A stretch of 64,000 nucleotides of DNA from Hyphomicrobiales bacterium (GCA_900472675.1 UCJA01000009.1:544551-608550), one strand, 5' to 3'; shown: positions 1 through 9,021, counted from the stretch's first letter. Notes: a model not told the origin generated them from the sequence alone. Program-made: numbers and translations.

Positions 1-1336
1 CTGTCACGCGGCGATCGTACTCCTCCTGCTCCCACTGTCCGGCGCGGACATAATGGTCGACCACGTCGTCCCCGAAGGCAGATCGCAGCAGCTCCGAGCG
101 GTCCAGCTGTTCGGTCGCATGGCGCAGCGTCTTCGGGATCTCGCGGATGTTCTTGGCACCATAGGCGTCGCCCACGAAGGCAGGCTCCAGCGCCATCTTC
201 TTTTCGATTCCGGCAATCCCGGCGGCGAGCAGTGCTGCCATTGCCAGATAGGGGTTGAGGTCCGAGCCGCCGACCCGGCATTCCACCCGGATACCCTTGG
301 TGCCTTCCCCGCAGAGCCGGAAGCCCGCGGTCCGGTTGTCCTTCGACCACACGGCCTTGGTCGGCGCGAAAGTCCCCGCCACGAAACGCTTGTAGGAATT
401 GATATAGGGCGCCAGGAAATAGGTGATGTCGCCGGCATGGGCGAGCTGCCCGGCCATGTAATGCGACATCAGCTCGGAGATGCCGAACTCGCTGTCCTTG
501 TCGAAGAACAGCGACGTCTTGCCGTCCGCGCTCCACAGCGACTGATGGATATGCGAAGAGCTGCCGGCCGCGCGGTCGTTCCACTTGGCGAGGAAGGTAA
601 TGGCCTTGCCCTTGCCCCAGGCAATTTCCTTGGCCGCATTCTTGATGATGACGTGCCGGTCAGCCATGGTCACCGCCTCAGCGTAGCGGACGTTGATCTC
701 CTCCTGACCGGCCGAAGCCTCGCCCTTGGAATTCTCGACGGGAATGCCGGCGCCCTGAAGTCCGGTGCGCAACGCCCGCATCACCTCTTCTTCTTTGGTC
801 GTCTGGAAGATGTGGTAATCCTCGTTGTAGGCGCTTGCGAGCTTGAGGTTCCGATAGCCGCCTTCGCGGGCGTTGTCGTAGGTCTGGTCGAACAGGAAGA
901 ACTCCAGTTCGGTCGCCATGAAGGCCTTCATGCCCATCGCCTCGAGCCGCTTAACCTGCTTCTTGAGGATGGCGCGCGGCGAATGCGGTACCTCCGCATG
1001 GGTGTGGTGGTCGTAGACATCGCAGAGCACCAGCGCCGTACCTTCGAGCCAGGGCACCCTGCGCAGCGTCGAAAGGTCCGGCTTCATCGTGTAGTCGCCG
1101 TAACCCTGCTCCCAGCTGGTCGCCTTGTAGCCCGAGACCGTCTCCATCTCGATATCGGTCGCAAGCAGGTAGTTGCAGCTGTGGGTTTCCTCATAGGCGC
1201 TCTCGACGAAGAATTCGGCCTGGAAGCGCTTGCCCATCAACCGTCCCTGCATGTCTACAAGCGCGGCGATCACGGTATCGACCCGGCCGGCTGCAACATC
1301 GAGCTTCAGGTCGTCGAACGAATAGGTGACGGTCAT
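1..1336 (-). CDS. Glutamine synthetase-like enzyme (gamma-glutamylpolyamine synthetase type), C-terminus off the left edge
   Basis: The reading frame starts at an ATG and runs off the window, giving about 445 residues of a protein that would normally be about 455. It shows the glutamine synthetase fold landmarks in order: an N-terminal beta-grasp region, the acidic metal motif TELEFFLFD near residue 150, the GQEEINVRYAEAV segment followed by a His, and the SSSHIHQSLW and NRTAGFRLCGEG substrate/ATP segments. The family ligates glutamate to ammonia or to an amine. The short N-terminal segment and the neighbours (an APC permease and an N-formylglutamate amidohydrolase homologue) fit the GlnT/PuuA-type paralogues that glutamylate amines better than housekeeping GlnA. 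The exact substrate is inference. Confidence 0.85.
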   Translation of the reverse strand, partial: MTVTYSFDDLKLDVAAGRVDTVIAALVDMQGRLMGKRFQAEFFVESAYEETHSCNYLLATDIEMETVSGYKATSWEQGYGDYTMKPDLSTLRRVPWLEGTALVLCDVYDHHTHAEVPHSPRAILKKQVKRLEAMGMKAFMATELEFFLFDQTYDNAREGGYRNLKLASAYNEDYHIFQTTKEEEVMRALRTGLQGAGIPVENSKGEASAGQEEINVRYAEAVTMADRHVIIKNAAKEIAWGKGKAITFLAKWNDRAAGSSSHIHQSLWSADGKTSLFFDKDSEFGISELMSHYMAGQLAHAGDITYFLAPYINSYKRFVAGTFAPTKAVWSKDNRTAGFRLCGEGTKGIRVECRVGGSDLNPYLAMAALLAAGIAGIEKKMALEPAFVGDAYGAKNIREIPKTLRHATEQLDRSELLRSAFGDDVVDHYVRAGQWEQEEYDRRVT

Positions 1337-1461
1337 GATGGGTCCATTTTAGGTCAGAAGGATCACGGTGAAGCTGCCGCAGTATCTGCGACAGCGCCAG
1401 CATCATCGGCTTTGCAGAAAAAGGGAAGCCGCCACGGCGCCTTCCCCCGGTAAGTTGGTGG

Positions 1462-3054
1462 TTATTCGCCAGGCACGGCAGACACCGCCCCGGTTTCCCC
1501 GACCGCCGCTTCGGCGGCCGCAATCTCGGACTTGCGCCTGGCGATCATGTCGCCGATCGGCGGGCCCTGGAAGCGATTTTTCTCGACCGCGAACCAGATC
1601 ACCACCGCCGCCACGATGAAGCCGACTGTGACGCCGAACACCTTGTCGTTCGGTGGCTGGATGGCGATGTAGATGATCAGCACCATGCCGAGCGTCGCCA
1701 GCACGCCGACGGTCTTGTAGACGCCGGCACCGAGGTCCCAGGGACCGGCAGCTGGCCACTTGCTTGTGCCATAGGCGAAGATGCCGAGCACGATCGGGAA
1801 CAGGAAGGACAGGAAGAGGAAGATCAGCGTCGCGTTGACGACGGTGACATAGAGGCTTGCCTCGCCGACCGAGATGAACAGGGCACCCCAGACGAACAGG
1901 CTTTCAAGCGCCGCACCGGTCCAGATGGCAGCGACCGGCGTGCGGAACTTCGGGCTGACGCTCGACAGGGCCTTGGAACCCCAGGGAATGCCGCCGTCGC
2001 GCGAGAAGGCGAAGATCATGCGCGAGCATGAGGTGACCGTGGCAAGGCCGCAGAGGAACTGCGCGATGAAGATCGCCACGTAGAGCGTGGTCACCAGCCA
2101 GGCCGGCATGATGGCGTTGATGGTGGCGAAGAACACGCTCCAGCCCTGCTTGGCACCCTCGGCCATATCAGGAATGGCGATCACGAAAGACGACAGCATC
2201 ACCCAGCCGGCCAGCGATGACCAGAGCACTGCCGAGACCATCGACCGCGGCACCGAAAGTGCAGCTTTCTTGGTTTCTTCCGACGTATGTGCCGAAGCAT
2301 CATAGCCGGTGATCGTGTAGATCGGCAAAAGCAGTCCCAGCGCGAAGATGTACCACATGCTGTCCGACTGCGGCCAAACCGATCCGCCCGCCTCGCCGGA
2401 GTAGTTGGTGAAGGTCCAGAGCCGCGAGAAATCATGCGTCGGCGCAAAGTAGAAGCAGGCGATCGTCAGCACCGCCGCCGTCACCAGGATCAGCGTCCCG
2501 GAAAAATCGGTGAGCTTGGCGGTCAGCCCGATGCCGAAGTGATTGATCGCGGCCTGGACGAGCGTGAACAGCACGACCAGCACCACCTGCATCGTAGGCG
2601 ACACCACGCCTGTCGCATCGGCGATACCGAGCTGTGCGCCGAAGGTACCGCCGAGGAAGAGTGCCGTGCCGATGTTGATGGCGCCGAGCACGGTGATGAG
2701 GCCGAGAAGGTTGAGCCAGGCGGTCAGCCAGCCGGTGAAGCGGGTGCCGAGGATGGAGCTCCAGTGATAGAGACCGCCGGCCGTCGGATAGGCCGAGGAG
2801 ATCTGGGCCATCCCGAGCGCAAAGAACAGCGAGATGATGCAGCCGATCGGCCAGCCGATGCCGATCGCGGCGCCGCCGACGCCCGATGTTGCCTGCGCCA
2901 GCGAATTGATCCCGCCCGACAGTATGCAGATGATGGAAAACGAGATGGCGAAGTTGGAGAACGAGCTCATCCGCCGTTCCAGCTCTTGGGCATAGCCCAT
3001 GGAATGCAGGATGTGGATATCCTGCTTCTTGTCGACTTCGGTATAATCGGACAT
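1462..3054 (-). CDS. APC-superfamily amino acid/amine permease
   Basis: A 530-residue inner-membrane protein with about twelve hydrophobic segments. The N-terminal motif RRMSSFSNFAISFSIICILSG is the typical first transmembrane helix of amino acid/GABA/choline-type APC permeases. The start at 3054 is preceded by GGGGGAAG at good distance; a longer open frame reaching 3135 lacks such a site. The gene lies about 125 bp upstream of the glutamine-synthetase-like gene on the same strand, so the two probably form an operon for import and gamma-glutamylation of an amino compound. The substrate cannot be read from the sequence. Confidence 0.88.
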   Translation of the reverse strand: MSDYTEVDKKQDIHILHSMGYAQELERRMSSFSNFAISFSIICILSGGINSLAQATSGVGGAAIGIGWPIGCIISLFFALGMAQISSAYPTAGGLYHWSSILGTRFTGWLTAWLNLLGLITVLGAINIGTALFLGGTFGAQLGIADATGVVSPTMQVVLVVLFTLVQAAINHFGIGLTAKLTDFSGTLILVTAAVLTIACFYFAPTHDFSRLWTFTNYSGEAGGSVWPQSDSMWYIFALGLLLPIYTITGYDASAHTSEETKKAALSVPRSMVSAVLWSSLAGWVMLSSFVIAIPDMAEGAKQGWSVFFATINAIMPAWLVTTLYVAIFIAQFLCGLATVTSCSRMIFAFSRDGGIPWGSKALSSVSPKFRTPVAAIWTGAALESLFVWGALFISVGEASLYVTVVNATLIFLFLSFLFPIVLGIFAYGTSKWPAAGPWDLGAGVYKTVGVLATLGMVLIIYIAIQPPNDKVFGVTVGFIVAAVVIWFAVEKNRFQGPPIGDMIARRKSEIAAAEAAVGETGAVSAVPGE

Positions 3055-3157
3055 GACTTCCCCCGTGTTGACGGCCGACCGCAGCCAAGCGGCCTTGAGC
3101 CTCCTGCGACCCGCGGCTTGATCATCCGCGGGCATTCACACCACTGCTCCCCGGGTC

Positions 3158-3934
3158 TTATCGTTGGATGCCGTCGAGACTGTCCCGCAGCAATCCTGTC
3201 AGAAAACCGGCCACGACCCGCTGGCCGGCTTCGTTTTGTATGAGGTCGTTTCGAACTTCGATCATCACGTTCAGCAGCCCGGCCTCGATGGCATGGACGT
3301 CGAGCGTGTGGGTCACGCCGTCGGCGGGACCGTAGGGTTCATTGCGCTCCACGCGGTAGTCGCTGCCGCGCGCTGCCAGCTGCAGCATCGCATCCGCCAG
3401 CCGGGCGTCCCTGTCGTGCAGGATTCCGATCTCCACCTTGCGCTCTGTGCCGAAGTAGACCGGCGTGAAACTGTGGATGGTAACGAGAACCGTCTCCAGC
3501 CCCCTCTCCCGGCGGCTGTCGATTGCCTGGCCGATCCGCTGGTGGAACGGCCGGTAGAGCGCCGCGGTTCTTTGCGCCCGCTCCGCGTCGGACAGGTTCT
3601 CGTTGCCGGGAACGCGAAAAATTTCGCTCACATCCCGCATGGCTGCGGGCGATTCCGGTGGCCGGTTGCAATCGTAGATCAGCCGCGAGAACCGCTGGTG
3701 GATCAGGGTCGCATCGAGCCCTTGCGACATCTGCTGGGCAAGGCCGAGCGCGCCAGGGTCCCAGGCGATGTGCGAGGCAAGCGCCTCCTGCGACAGTCCG
3801 AGATCGCCATATCGCTGCGGCAGGCGTCGTGAGGCGTGTTCGCATACCAGGAGAACGCGGCTTGTTCCGTCCGCATTGTCCACAGCAACGGGCTCGCCGT
3901 CCGTATCCGTGAAGAAATCCGACTGAACCAGCAT
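3158..3934 (-). CDS. N-formylglutamate amidohydrolase family protein
   Basis: A 258-residue soluble protein of the N-formylglutamate deformylase (HutG-type/FGase) family. It shows the family segments VLLVCEHASRRLP near the N-terminus, HIAWDPGALGLA near residue 55, the RLIYDCNRPPESP motif near residue 85 and VTIHSFTPVYFG near residue 150. The family hydrolyses N-formyl or N-acyl amino acids using a metal bound by Glu and His. No other hut genes are present, so a role in histidine catabolism is not supported. It sits just upstream of the permease on the same strand and diverges from the RpiR regulator, which suggests one regulated catabolic unit. Confidence 0.85.
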   Translation of the reverse strand: MLVQSDFFTDTDGEPVAVDNADGTSRVLLVCEHASRRLPQRYGDLGLSQEALASHIAWDPGALGLAQQMSQGLDATLIHQRFSRLIYDCNRPPESPAAMRDVSEIFRVPGNENLSDAERAQRTAALYRPFHQRIGQAIDSRRERGLETVLVTIHSFTPVYFGTERKVEIGILHDRDARLADAMLQLAARGSDYRVERNEPYGPADGVTHTLDVHAIEAGLLNVMIEVRNDLIQNEAGQRVVAGFLTGLLRDSLDGIQR

Positions 3935-3964
3935 GACCCGCCTGGAAGGTTAAAAGGAGATTAA

Positions 3965-4020
3965 GAAGAGAATTCTTCACTTTCCAACCAACGTCAACGT
4001 GATTCTGAAAAATTCTCTTC
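3965..4020. promoter_or_regulatory. Paired inverted repeats, candidate RpiR operators
   Basis: Two copies of GAARA-N4-TCTTC lie at 3965-3978 and 4007-4020. Their starts are 42 bp apart, four helical turns, inside the divergent region between the amidohydrolase gene and the RpiR gene. Each is followed by an identical ACT, so they also form a direct repeat. The arrangement is what a dimeric regulator controlling both divergent promoters would need; assigning it to the adjacent RpiR protein is inference. Confidence 0.45.
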
Positions 4021-4031
4021 ACTGCCACCCG

Positions 4032-4060
4032 TTGACATCACTTCCGAAACAAATCTTAAT
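4032..4060 (+). promoter_or_regulatory. Sigma70-type promoter for the RpiR regulator gene
   Basis: TTGACA at 4032-4037 is separated by 17 bp from CTTAAT at 4055-4060. Transcription would start near 4067, leaving a short leader before the GTG at 4095. Confidence 0.5.
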
Positions 4061-4094
4061 CTTCGGGCAAAACCGGCGAAGACCGGGGGGAACA

Positions 4095-4982
4095 GTGTCC
4101 GTGGCACGCACCGTATCGGATGTCATTCGAGTTCGTTACGACGCACTGACGCGCGCGGAAAGGCAGCTGGCAGACAGCTTGTTGGAGAATTATCCCGTGT
4201 CGGGACTGGGCAGCATCACGACCATTGCCGAGAACGCGGGCGTTTCGACACCGACGGTCGCACGCATGGTGCAAAAGCTCGGCTACAAGGGCTATCCGGA
4301 GTTCCAGCTGCATCTGCACCAGGAGCTGGAGGCAACGATCTCCAACCCGATCGCCAAGCACGATCGCTGGGCCTCGAACGCGCCCGGCACGCATATTCTC
4401 AACCGCTTCGCCGACGCGATCACCAACAACCTTCGAGACACTCTGAGCGAGCTCGACACCCGCACCTTCGAGGACGCGGCAGGCCTGCTGCGCGACCGCG
4501 ACCGCAATATCTATTTCGTTGGAGGGCGCATCACCGGTGCGCTTGCGGAATACTTCTTCACCCACATGCAGGTGATCCGCCCGAAGACGACACTGATCTC
4601 CAACAATTCCAGTTCCTGGCCGCAGCATGTGCTGAACATGAAGGCAGGCGACGTCCTGGTGATCTTCGATATCCGCCGTTACGAGCAGGAGATGGCGACG
4701 CTGGCGGAGGCCGCAACGGCCCACGGCGTCGTCATTGTCCTGTTTACGGATGTCTGGTCGTGCCCGGTCGCCAAGCATGCGCGGCATGTTTTCAAGGTTC
4801 GCATCGAAGCGCCCTCCGCCTGGGATTCCTCCGTCGTCACCCTCTTCGTCGTCGAGGCGCTGATCGAGGCCGTCCAGAGCGCCACCTGGGAAGAAACCCG
4901 GGAACGCATGAACTCACTCGAGGGCCTATTCGAGAGAAGCAGGTTGTTCCGCCGCCCCGGCCCACGTGGCCGCAGCGACTGA
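4095..4982 (+). CDS. RpiR-family transcriptional regulator (HTH plus SIS domain)
   Basis: A 295-residue regulator. Residues about 1-80 hold the RpiR-type winged helix, with GSITTIAENAGVSTPTVARM as the recognition region. Residues about 125-260 form a sugar-isomerase (SIS) ligand domain with NIYFVGGRITG and a GDVLVIFDIRRY segment. I chose the GTG at 4095 because GGGGGG lies five bases upstream; an ATG 96 bp further upstream would begin in the promoter. It is divergent from the amidohydrolase/permease/glutamine-synthetase genes and precedes the ABC importer, so it probably controls one or both. RpiR proteins in proteobacteria often control carbohydrate or amino acid catabolism. Confidence 0.88.
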   Translation: MSVARTVSDVIRVRYDALTRAERQLADSLLENYPVSGLGSITTIAENAGVSTPTVARMVQKLGYKGYPEFQLHLHQELEATISNPIAKHDRWASNAPGTHILNRFADAITNNLRDTLSELDTRTFEDAAGLLRDRDRNIYFVGGRITGALAEYFFTHMQVIRPKTTLISNNSSSWPQHVLNMKAGDVLVIFDIRRYEQEMATLAEAATAHGVVIVLFTDVWSCPVAKHARHVFKVRIEAPSAWDSSVVTLFVVEALIEAVQSATWEETRERMNSLEGLFERSRLFRRPGPRGRSD

Positions 4983-5115
4983 AGCCGCAGGATCCGAAAT
5001 GACAAACGGCTGGAACACTTTATGAGAAAATACTGATGCTCCGGCACTGTCATAGACGATACATAAACTGTCACTACGAGTTGCGCCCAACACCAACAAA
5101 CCTCAGGAGGATACC

Positions 5116-6219
5116 GTGCTCAACAAGACCCAACGTCTTCTGTCCGCAACGACCGCGATCGTTCTCGCGTCGGCAAGCCTTGCAGCTGCCGAACCGAGCG
5201 CCGATCTCATCGCTGCCGCCAAGAAGGAAGGCACGCTGACGACCATCGCGCTTCCGCACGACTGGTGCGGTTATGGCGACGTCATCGCCGGCTTCAAGGC
5301 GAAGTACGGCCTCGAAATCAACGAGCTGAACCCGGACGCCGGTTCGGGCGACGAAATCGAAGCCATCAAGGCCAACAAGGGCAACAAGGGCCCGCAGGCT
5401 CCCGACGTGATCGACGTCGGCCTGTCGTTTGGCCCGTCCGCCAAGGCCGAAGGCCTGCTGATGCCTTACAAGGTGTCGACCTGGGACAGCATCCCGGACA
5501 GCGCCAAGGATGCCGACGGCTCCTGGTATGGCGATTATTACGGCGTTCTCTCCTTCGTCGTGAACACCGACATCGTCAAGAACGTGCCCAAGGACTGGGC
5601 CGATCTGAAGGGCAAGGACTTCGCCAACGCCGTCGCGCTTGCCGGTGACCCGCGCGCCTCCAACCAGGCCGTTCAGGCTGTTTATGCCGCCGGCGTCGCT
5701 GCTGGCGAAAAGGACGCAGCCAAGATCGGCGCAGCTGGTCTTTCCTACTTTGCAGAGGTCAACAAGGCCGGCAACTTCGTCCCCGTGATCGGCAAGTCCG
5801 CCTCGCTCGCCCAGGGCTCCACCCCGGTCGTCGTCGCCTGGGACTACAATGGCCTGTCCTGGCGCGATACTCTGAAGGGCAACCCGCCGGTTGAAGTCGT
5901 CGTTCCGAAGACGGGCGTCGTTGCCGGCGTTTACGTCCAGGCGATCTCCGCTTTCGCTCCGCATCCGAACGCTGCAAAGCTGTGGATGGAATACCTCTAC
6001 TCGGACGAAGGTCAGCTCGGTTGGCTGAAGGGCTATTGCCACCCGATCCGCTTCAACGATCTTGCCAAGAACAACAAGATCCCGAAGGAACTGCTCGACA
6101 AGCTGCCGCCGGCCGAAGGTTACGCCAAGGCCGTCTTCCCGACGCTCGACGAGCAGGCCAAGGGCAAGGAAGCCATCACCAAGAGCTGGGACTCCGTCGT
6201 CGGCGCCAACGTCAAGTAA
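5116..6219 (+). CDS. ABC transporter periplasmic substrate-binding protein (iron/polyamine-type family)
   Basis: A 367-residue exported binding protein with a Sec signal peptide (positively charged start, hydrophobic core, AAA near residue 25). It belongs to the bacterial solute-binding class that includes spermidine/putrescine, Fe(III) and thiamine receptors, as shown by the SADLIAAAKKEGTLTTIAL opening, PDVIDVGLSF, and the AKLWMEYLYSDEGQ helix near the C-terminus. The GTG start has a perfect AGGAGG at 5105-5110. It begins a four-gene importer with two permeases and an ATPase. The ligand is unknown; an amine would fit the glutamine-synthetase-like gene nearby, which is inference. Confidence 0.88.
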   Translation: MLNKTQRLLSATTAIVLASASLAAAEPSADLIAAAKKEGTLTTIALPHDWCGYGDVIAGFKAKYGLEINELNPDAGSGDEIEAIKANKGNKGPQAPDVIDVGLSFGPSAKAEGLLMPYKVSTWDSIPDSAKDADGSWYGDYYGVLSFVVNTDIVKNVPKDWADLKGKDFANAVALAGDPRASNQAVQAVYAAGVAAGEKDAAKIGAAGLSYFAEVNKAGNFVPVIGKSASLAQGSTPVVVAWDYNGLSWRDTLKGNPPVEVVVPKTGVVAGVYVQAISAFAPHPNAAKLWMEYLYSDEGQLGWLKGYCHPIRFNDLAKNNKIPKELLDKLPPAEGYAKAVFPTLDEQAKGKEAITKSWDSVVGANVK

Positions 6220-6233
6220 TCTGACTTCGATCT

Positions 6234-6262
6234 GCCTTCCCGCATTCTGCGGGGAGGCTTTT
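6234..6262 (+). terminator. Stem-loop with T-tract between binding-protein and permease genes
   Basis: GCCTTCCCGCA and TGCGGGGAGGC pair over 11 bp (one G-T) around a three-base loop and are followed by TTTT. The position directly after the binding-protein gene suggests partial termination or mRNA protection that gives more binding protein than permease. Confidence 0.6.
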
Positions 6263-6287
6263 CCTCCTCCGGCAGAAGCCCCTCCTC

Positions 6288-7163
6288 ATGAGCACCGCCT
6301 CCCCGTCCTTCATTGATCGCCGGACCGTCGTCGACTGGCTCGGCATCGCGCCGTTCATGATCTTCGCGCTGATGTTTCTGATCGTGCCGACGCTTTATCT
6401 GGTGATGGGCGCCTTCTTCACGCCGGAAGGGGAGCTGACCCTCAAGAACATTGCCGATCTCTTCACTCCCTCCATCCTCGCTGCCTACTGGATCAGCATC
6501 AAGGTCTCGCTCGCGTCGTCTCTCGGCGGCGCGGTGATCGGCTTCTTCCTGGCCTGGGCGATCGTGCTCGGCGGCCTTCCAAGCTGGATCCGCTCCAGCA
6601 TGCTGACCTTTTCCGGTGTCGCCTCGAACTTCGCCGGCGTGCCGCTCGCCTTCTCCTTCCTTGCCACGCTTGGCCGCACTGGCCTGGTCACGGTGCTGCT
6701 GCGGGACTGGCTGGGCTTCAATCTCTACGGCACAGGCTTCAACATCCTGTCCTTCTTCGGCCTGACCATCACCTACATGTTCTTCCAGATCCCGCTGATG
6801 GTGCTGATCCTGACGCCGGCGCTCGACGGCATGAAGAAGGAATGGCGCGAGGCATCCGAAATCCTCGGCGCCTCCACCTGGCAGTACTGGCGCATGGTGG
6901 CGCTGCCGATCCTCTGGCCAAGCCTAATGGGCACGACGCTGCTGCTCTTCGCCAACGCCTTCGGCGCCATCGCGACCGCCTATGCGCTGACCGGGTCCTC
7001 GCTCAACATCGTACCGATCCTGCTTTACGCGCAGATCCGCGGCGACGTGCTGCACAACGCCAATCTCGGCTACGCGCTGGCGCTCGGCATGATCGTCATC
7101 ACCGGCATCTCCAATATCCTCTACATCCTGCTGCGCATGCGCGCCGAACGGTGGCAGAAATGA
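6288..7163 (+). CDS. ABC transporter permease, first subunit
   Basis: A 291-residue membrane protein with about six transmembrane helices. The cytoplasmic EAA loop is seen near residues 185-205 (EWREASEILGAS followed by a Gly-poor LPILWPS). This loop contacts the ATPase and marks a PotB/FbpB-type permease. The stop codon TGA at 7161-7163 overlaps an ATG at 7160, which looks like the original coupled start of the next permease. The gene is the second of the four-gene importer. Confidence 0.9.
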   Translation: MSTASPSFIDRRTVVDWLGIAPFMIFALMFLIVPTLYLVMGAFFTPEGELTLKNIADLFTPSILAAYWISIKVSLASSLGGAVIGFFLAWAIVLGGLPSWIRSSMLTFSGVASNFAGVPLAFSFLATLGRTGLVTVLLRDWLGFNLYGTGFNILSFFGLTITYMFFQIPLMVLILTPALDGMKKEWREASEILGASTWQYWRMVALPILWPSLMGTTLLLFANAFGAIATAYALTGSSLNIVPILLYAQIRGDVLHNANLGYALALGMIVITGISNILYILLRMRAERWQK

Positions 7164-7218
7164 AGGCAGCAAAATCCTCGCCTGGGCAGCACTTGCCATC
7201 GGCCTCATCTACTTTTTC

Positions 7219-7947
7219 GTGCCGCTGATCGGTACTCTGGAATTTTCGCTGCGCATGCGCCGCGGCGCCTATTCGCTCGATGCCTACAGCACGGTCTTTT
7301 CGGATATCCAGTTCCGCTCGACCTTTGGCTTTTCCATGCTGATGGCGCTGTTCACCATCATTTTCGGCATGCTGCTGGTGGTGCCGACAGCCTACTGGGT
7401 CCGCCTGCGCCTGCCGCAGATGCGGCCCGTGGTCGAGTTCATCACCCTGATGCCCCTGGTCATCCCGGCAATCGTCATCGTCTTCGGCTACCTTCGGCTT
7501 TATAACTCCTCGTCTTGGATCCCCTTCACCGGCTCAACCCAGGGCACCAACATGTTGCTGGTGTTTTCCTACATTACCCTGTCCCTGCCCTACATGTACC
7601 GTTCCGTCGATACCGCCATGCGTACCATCGATGTGCGCACGCTGACGGAGGCTGCCGAAATCCTCGGCGCCAAATGGCCGACGATCCTGTTTCGATGCAT
7701 CTTCCCGAACGTGATGTCCGGTGTGCTCTCGGGCGCCTTCATCACCTTTGCGATCGTGATGGGTGAATTCACCATGGCAGCACTCCTCAACCGTCCGGCC
7801 TTCGGCCCCTATCTCCAGCTGATCGGTGCCAACCGCGCCTATGAGCCGGCGGCGCTGGCCGTCATCGCCTTTGCGATCACCTGGCTCTCCATGGGGCTGC
7901 TGCAGCTCGTGTCCCGTTTCGGCAAATTTGCGCCTTCCCGGCCCTAA
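7219..7947 (+). CDS. ABC transporter permease, second subunit; start disturbed by an apparent frameshift
   Basis: The open frame from a GTG at 7219 encodes 242 residues of a PotC-type permease with the EAA loop LTEAAEILGAKWPTILFRCI near residue 145. The coding similarity clearly extends upstream: the same frame reads KILAWAALAIGLIYFF, a first transmembrane helix, but has no ATG, GTG or TTG before 7219. An ATG at 7160 overlaps the previous stop codon as ATGA, but is one frame off and stops at 7228. A single missing base, or a -1 slip on AAAA at 7171-7174, would join it to this frame and give about 262 residues. It may be a sequencing error, a mutation or real recoding. Confidence 0.8.
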   Translation: MPLIGTLEFSLRMRRGAYSLDAYSTVFSDIQFRSTFGFSMLMALFTIIFGMLLVVPTAYWVRLRLPQMRPVVEFITLMPLVIPAIVIVFGYLRLYNSSSWIPFTGSTQGTNMLLVFSYITLSLPYMYRSVDTAMRTIDVRTLTEAAEILGAKWPTILFRCIFPNVMSGVLSGAFITFAIVMGEFTMAALLNRPAFGPYLQLIGANRAYEPAALAVIAFAITWLSMGLLQLVSRFGKFAPSRP

Positions 7948-7959
7948 GGAATTTCGACC

Positions 7960-9021
7960 ATGTCGTTCCTCGTTCTCGAAAACATCAAGAAAAGCTTTGG
8001 CGCTACAGCCGTGGTCAAGGACTTCAGCATGTCGATCGAAAAGGGAGAATTCGTCTCCTTTCTCGGACCGTCGGGCTGCGGCAAGACCACCGTTCTGCGC
8101 ATGATCGCGGGCTTTGAAAGCCCCAGCGACGGCACGATCGTCATCAACGGTCGCAACCAGAATGGCCTGAAGACCAGCCAGCGCAACATCGGCATGGTCT
8201 TCCAGGCCTATGCACTTTTCCCCAACATGACCGTTGCCGACAATGTCGCCTTCGGCCTGAAGGTCGCCGGCAAGCCGAAGGAAGAGATCGGCGCGCGGGT
8301 GAATGAGATGCTGAAGCTGATCTCGCTCGAACACCTAGCCGACCGCTACCCCTACCAGATGTCCGGCGGTCAGCAGCAGCGCGTCGCACTCGCCCGGGCC
8401 CTTGCCCCCAAGCCGCAGGTCCTGCTGCTCGATGAACCGCTCTCGGCGCTCGACGCCAAGATCCGCGTCTCGCTGCGTGAAGAGATCCGCCAGATCCAGC
8501 GCCAGCTCGGCATCACCACCGTCTTCGTGACCCATGACCAGGAAGAAGCCCTGTCGATCTCGGACCGGATTGTGGTGATGAACGCCGGGCGCGCGGACCA
8601 GATCGGAACGCCCTCGCAGATCTACAACCGCCCTGCCACACGGTTCGTCGCCTCCTTCGTTGGCACGCTCAACATCATCGAGGCGATCGTCGTCGATCCC
8701 GCTGCCAATTCGGTCAGAATCGGCAACAGCGTGGTGACACTGCGCGACCCGATCGGCACCTCCAAGAGCGGCGGCCCGATCTCGATCGCACTGCGTCCCG
8801 AAGCGGGTTCTATGGCCGCCGACGCCAAGGGAGACACGACGCTTGCCGGCAAGGTCATCTCCTCCCACTTCCTCGGCTCCGTCATCCGCACCAAGTTCGA
8901 TGTCGCCGGCAGCCAGGTTTCCTTCGACATGTTCAATTCGCCTGACTCGCCGCTGCCGCAGCCGGGCGAGACCGTAACGCTGCGGTTCCTGGCCAGCGAC
9001 CTTCTGGTGGTTCGCGAGTAG
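7960..9021 (+). CDS. ABC transporter ATP-binding protein (PotA/FbpC type)
   Basis: A 353-residue ATPase. The nucleotide-binding domain has Walker A GPSGCGKT near residue 37, the Q-loop, signature MSGGQQQRVALARAL near 135, Walker B VLLLDEPLSALD near 158 and the switch THDQEEA near 190. Residues about 235-353 form the OB-fold regulatory (TOBE) domain found in polyamine and iron importer ATPases. It follows the second permease by 12 bp and energises the importer from the cytoplasmic side. Confidence 0.92.
   Translation: MSFLVLENIKKSFGATAVVKDFSMSIEKGEFVSFLGPSGCGKTTVLRMIAGFESPSDGTIVINGRNQNGLKTSQRNIGMVFQAYALFPNMTVADNVAFGLKVAGKPKEEIGARVNEMLKLISLEHLADRYPYQMSGGQQQRVALARALAPKPQVLLLDEPLSALDAKIRVSLREEIRQIQRQLGITTVFVTHDQEEALSISDRIVVMNAGRADQIGTPSQIYNRPATRFVASFVGTLNIIEAIVVDPAANSVRIGNSVVTLRDPIGTSKSGGPISIALRPEAGSMAADAKGDTTLAGKVISSHFLGSVIRTKFDVAGSQVSFDMFNSPDSPLPQPGETVTLRFLASDLLVVRE

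Noticed and set aside
53..1453. Plus-strand open frame of 466 codons at the left end
   Set aside because: Antisense to the glutamine-synthetase-like gene, whose catalytic motifs are all on the minus strand.
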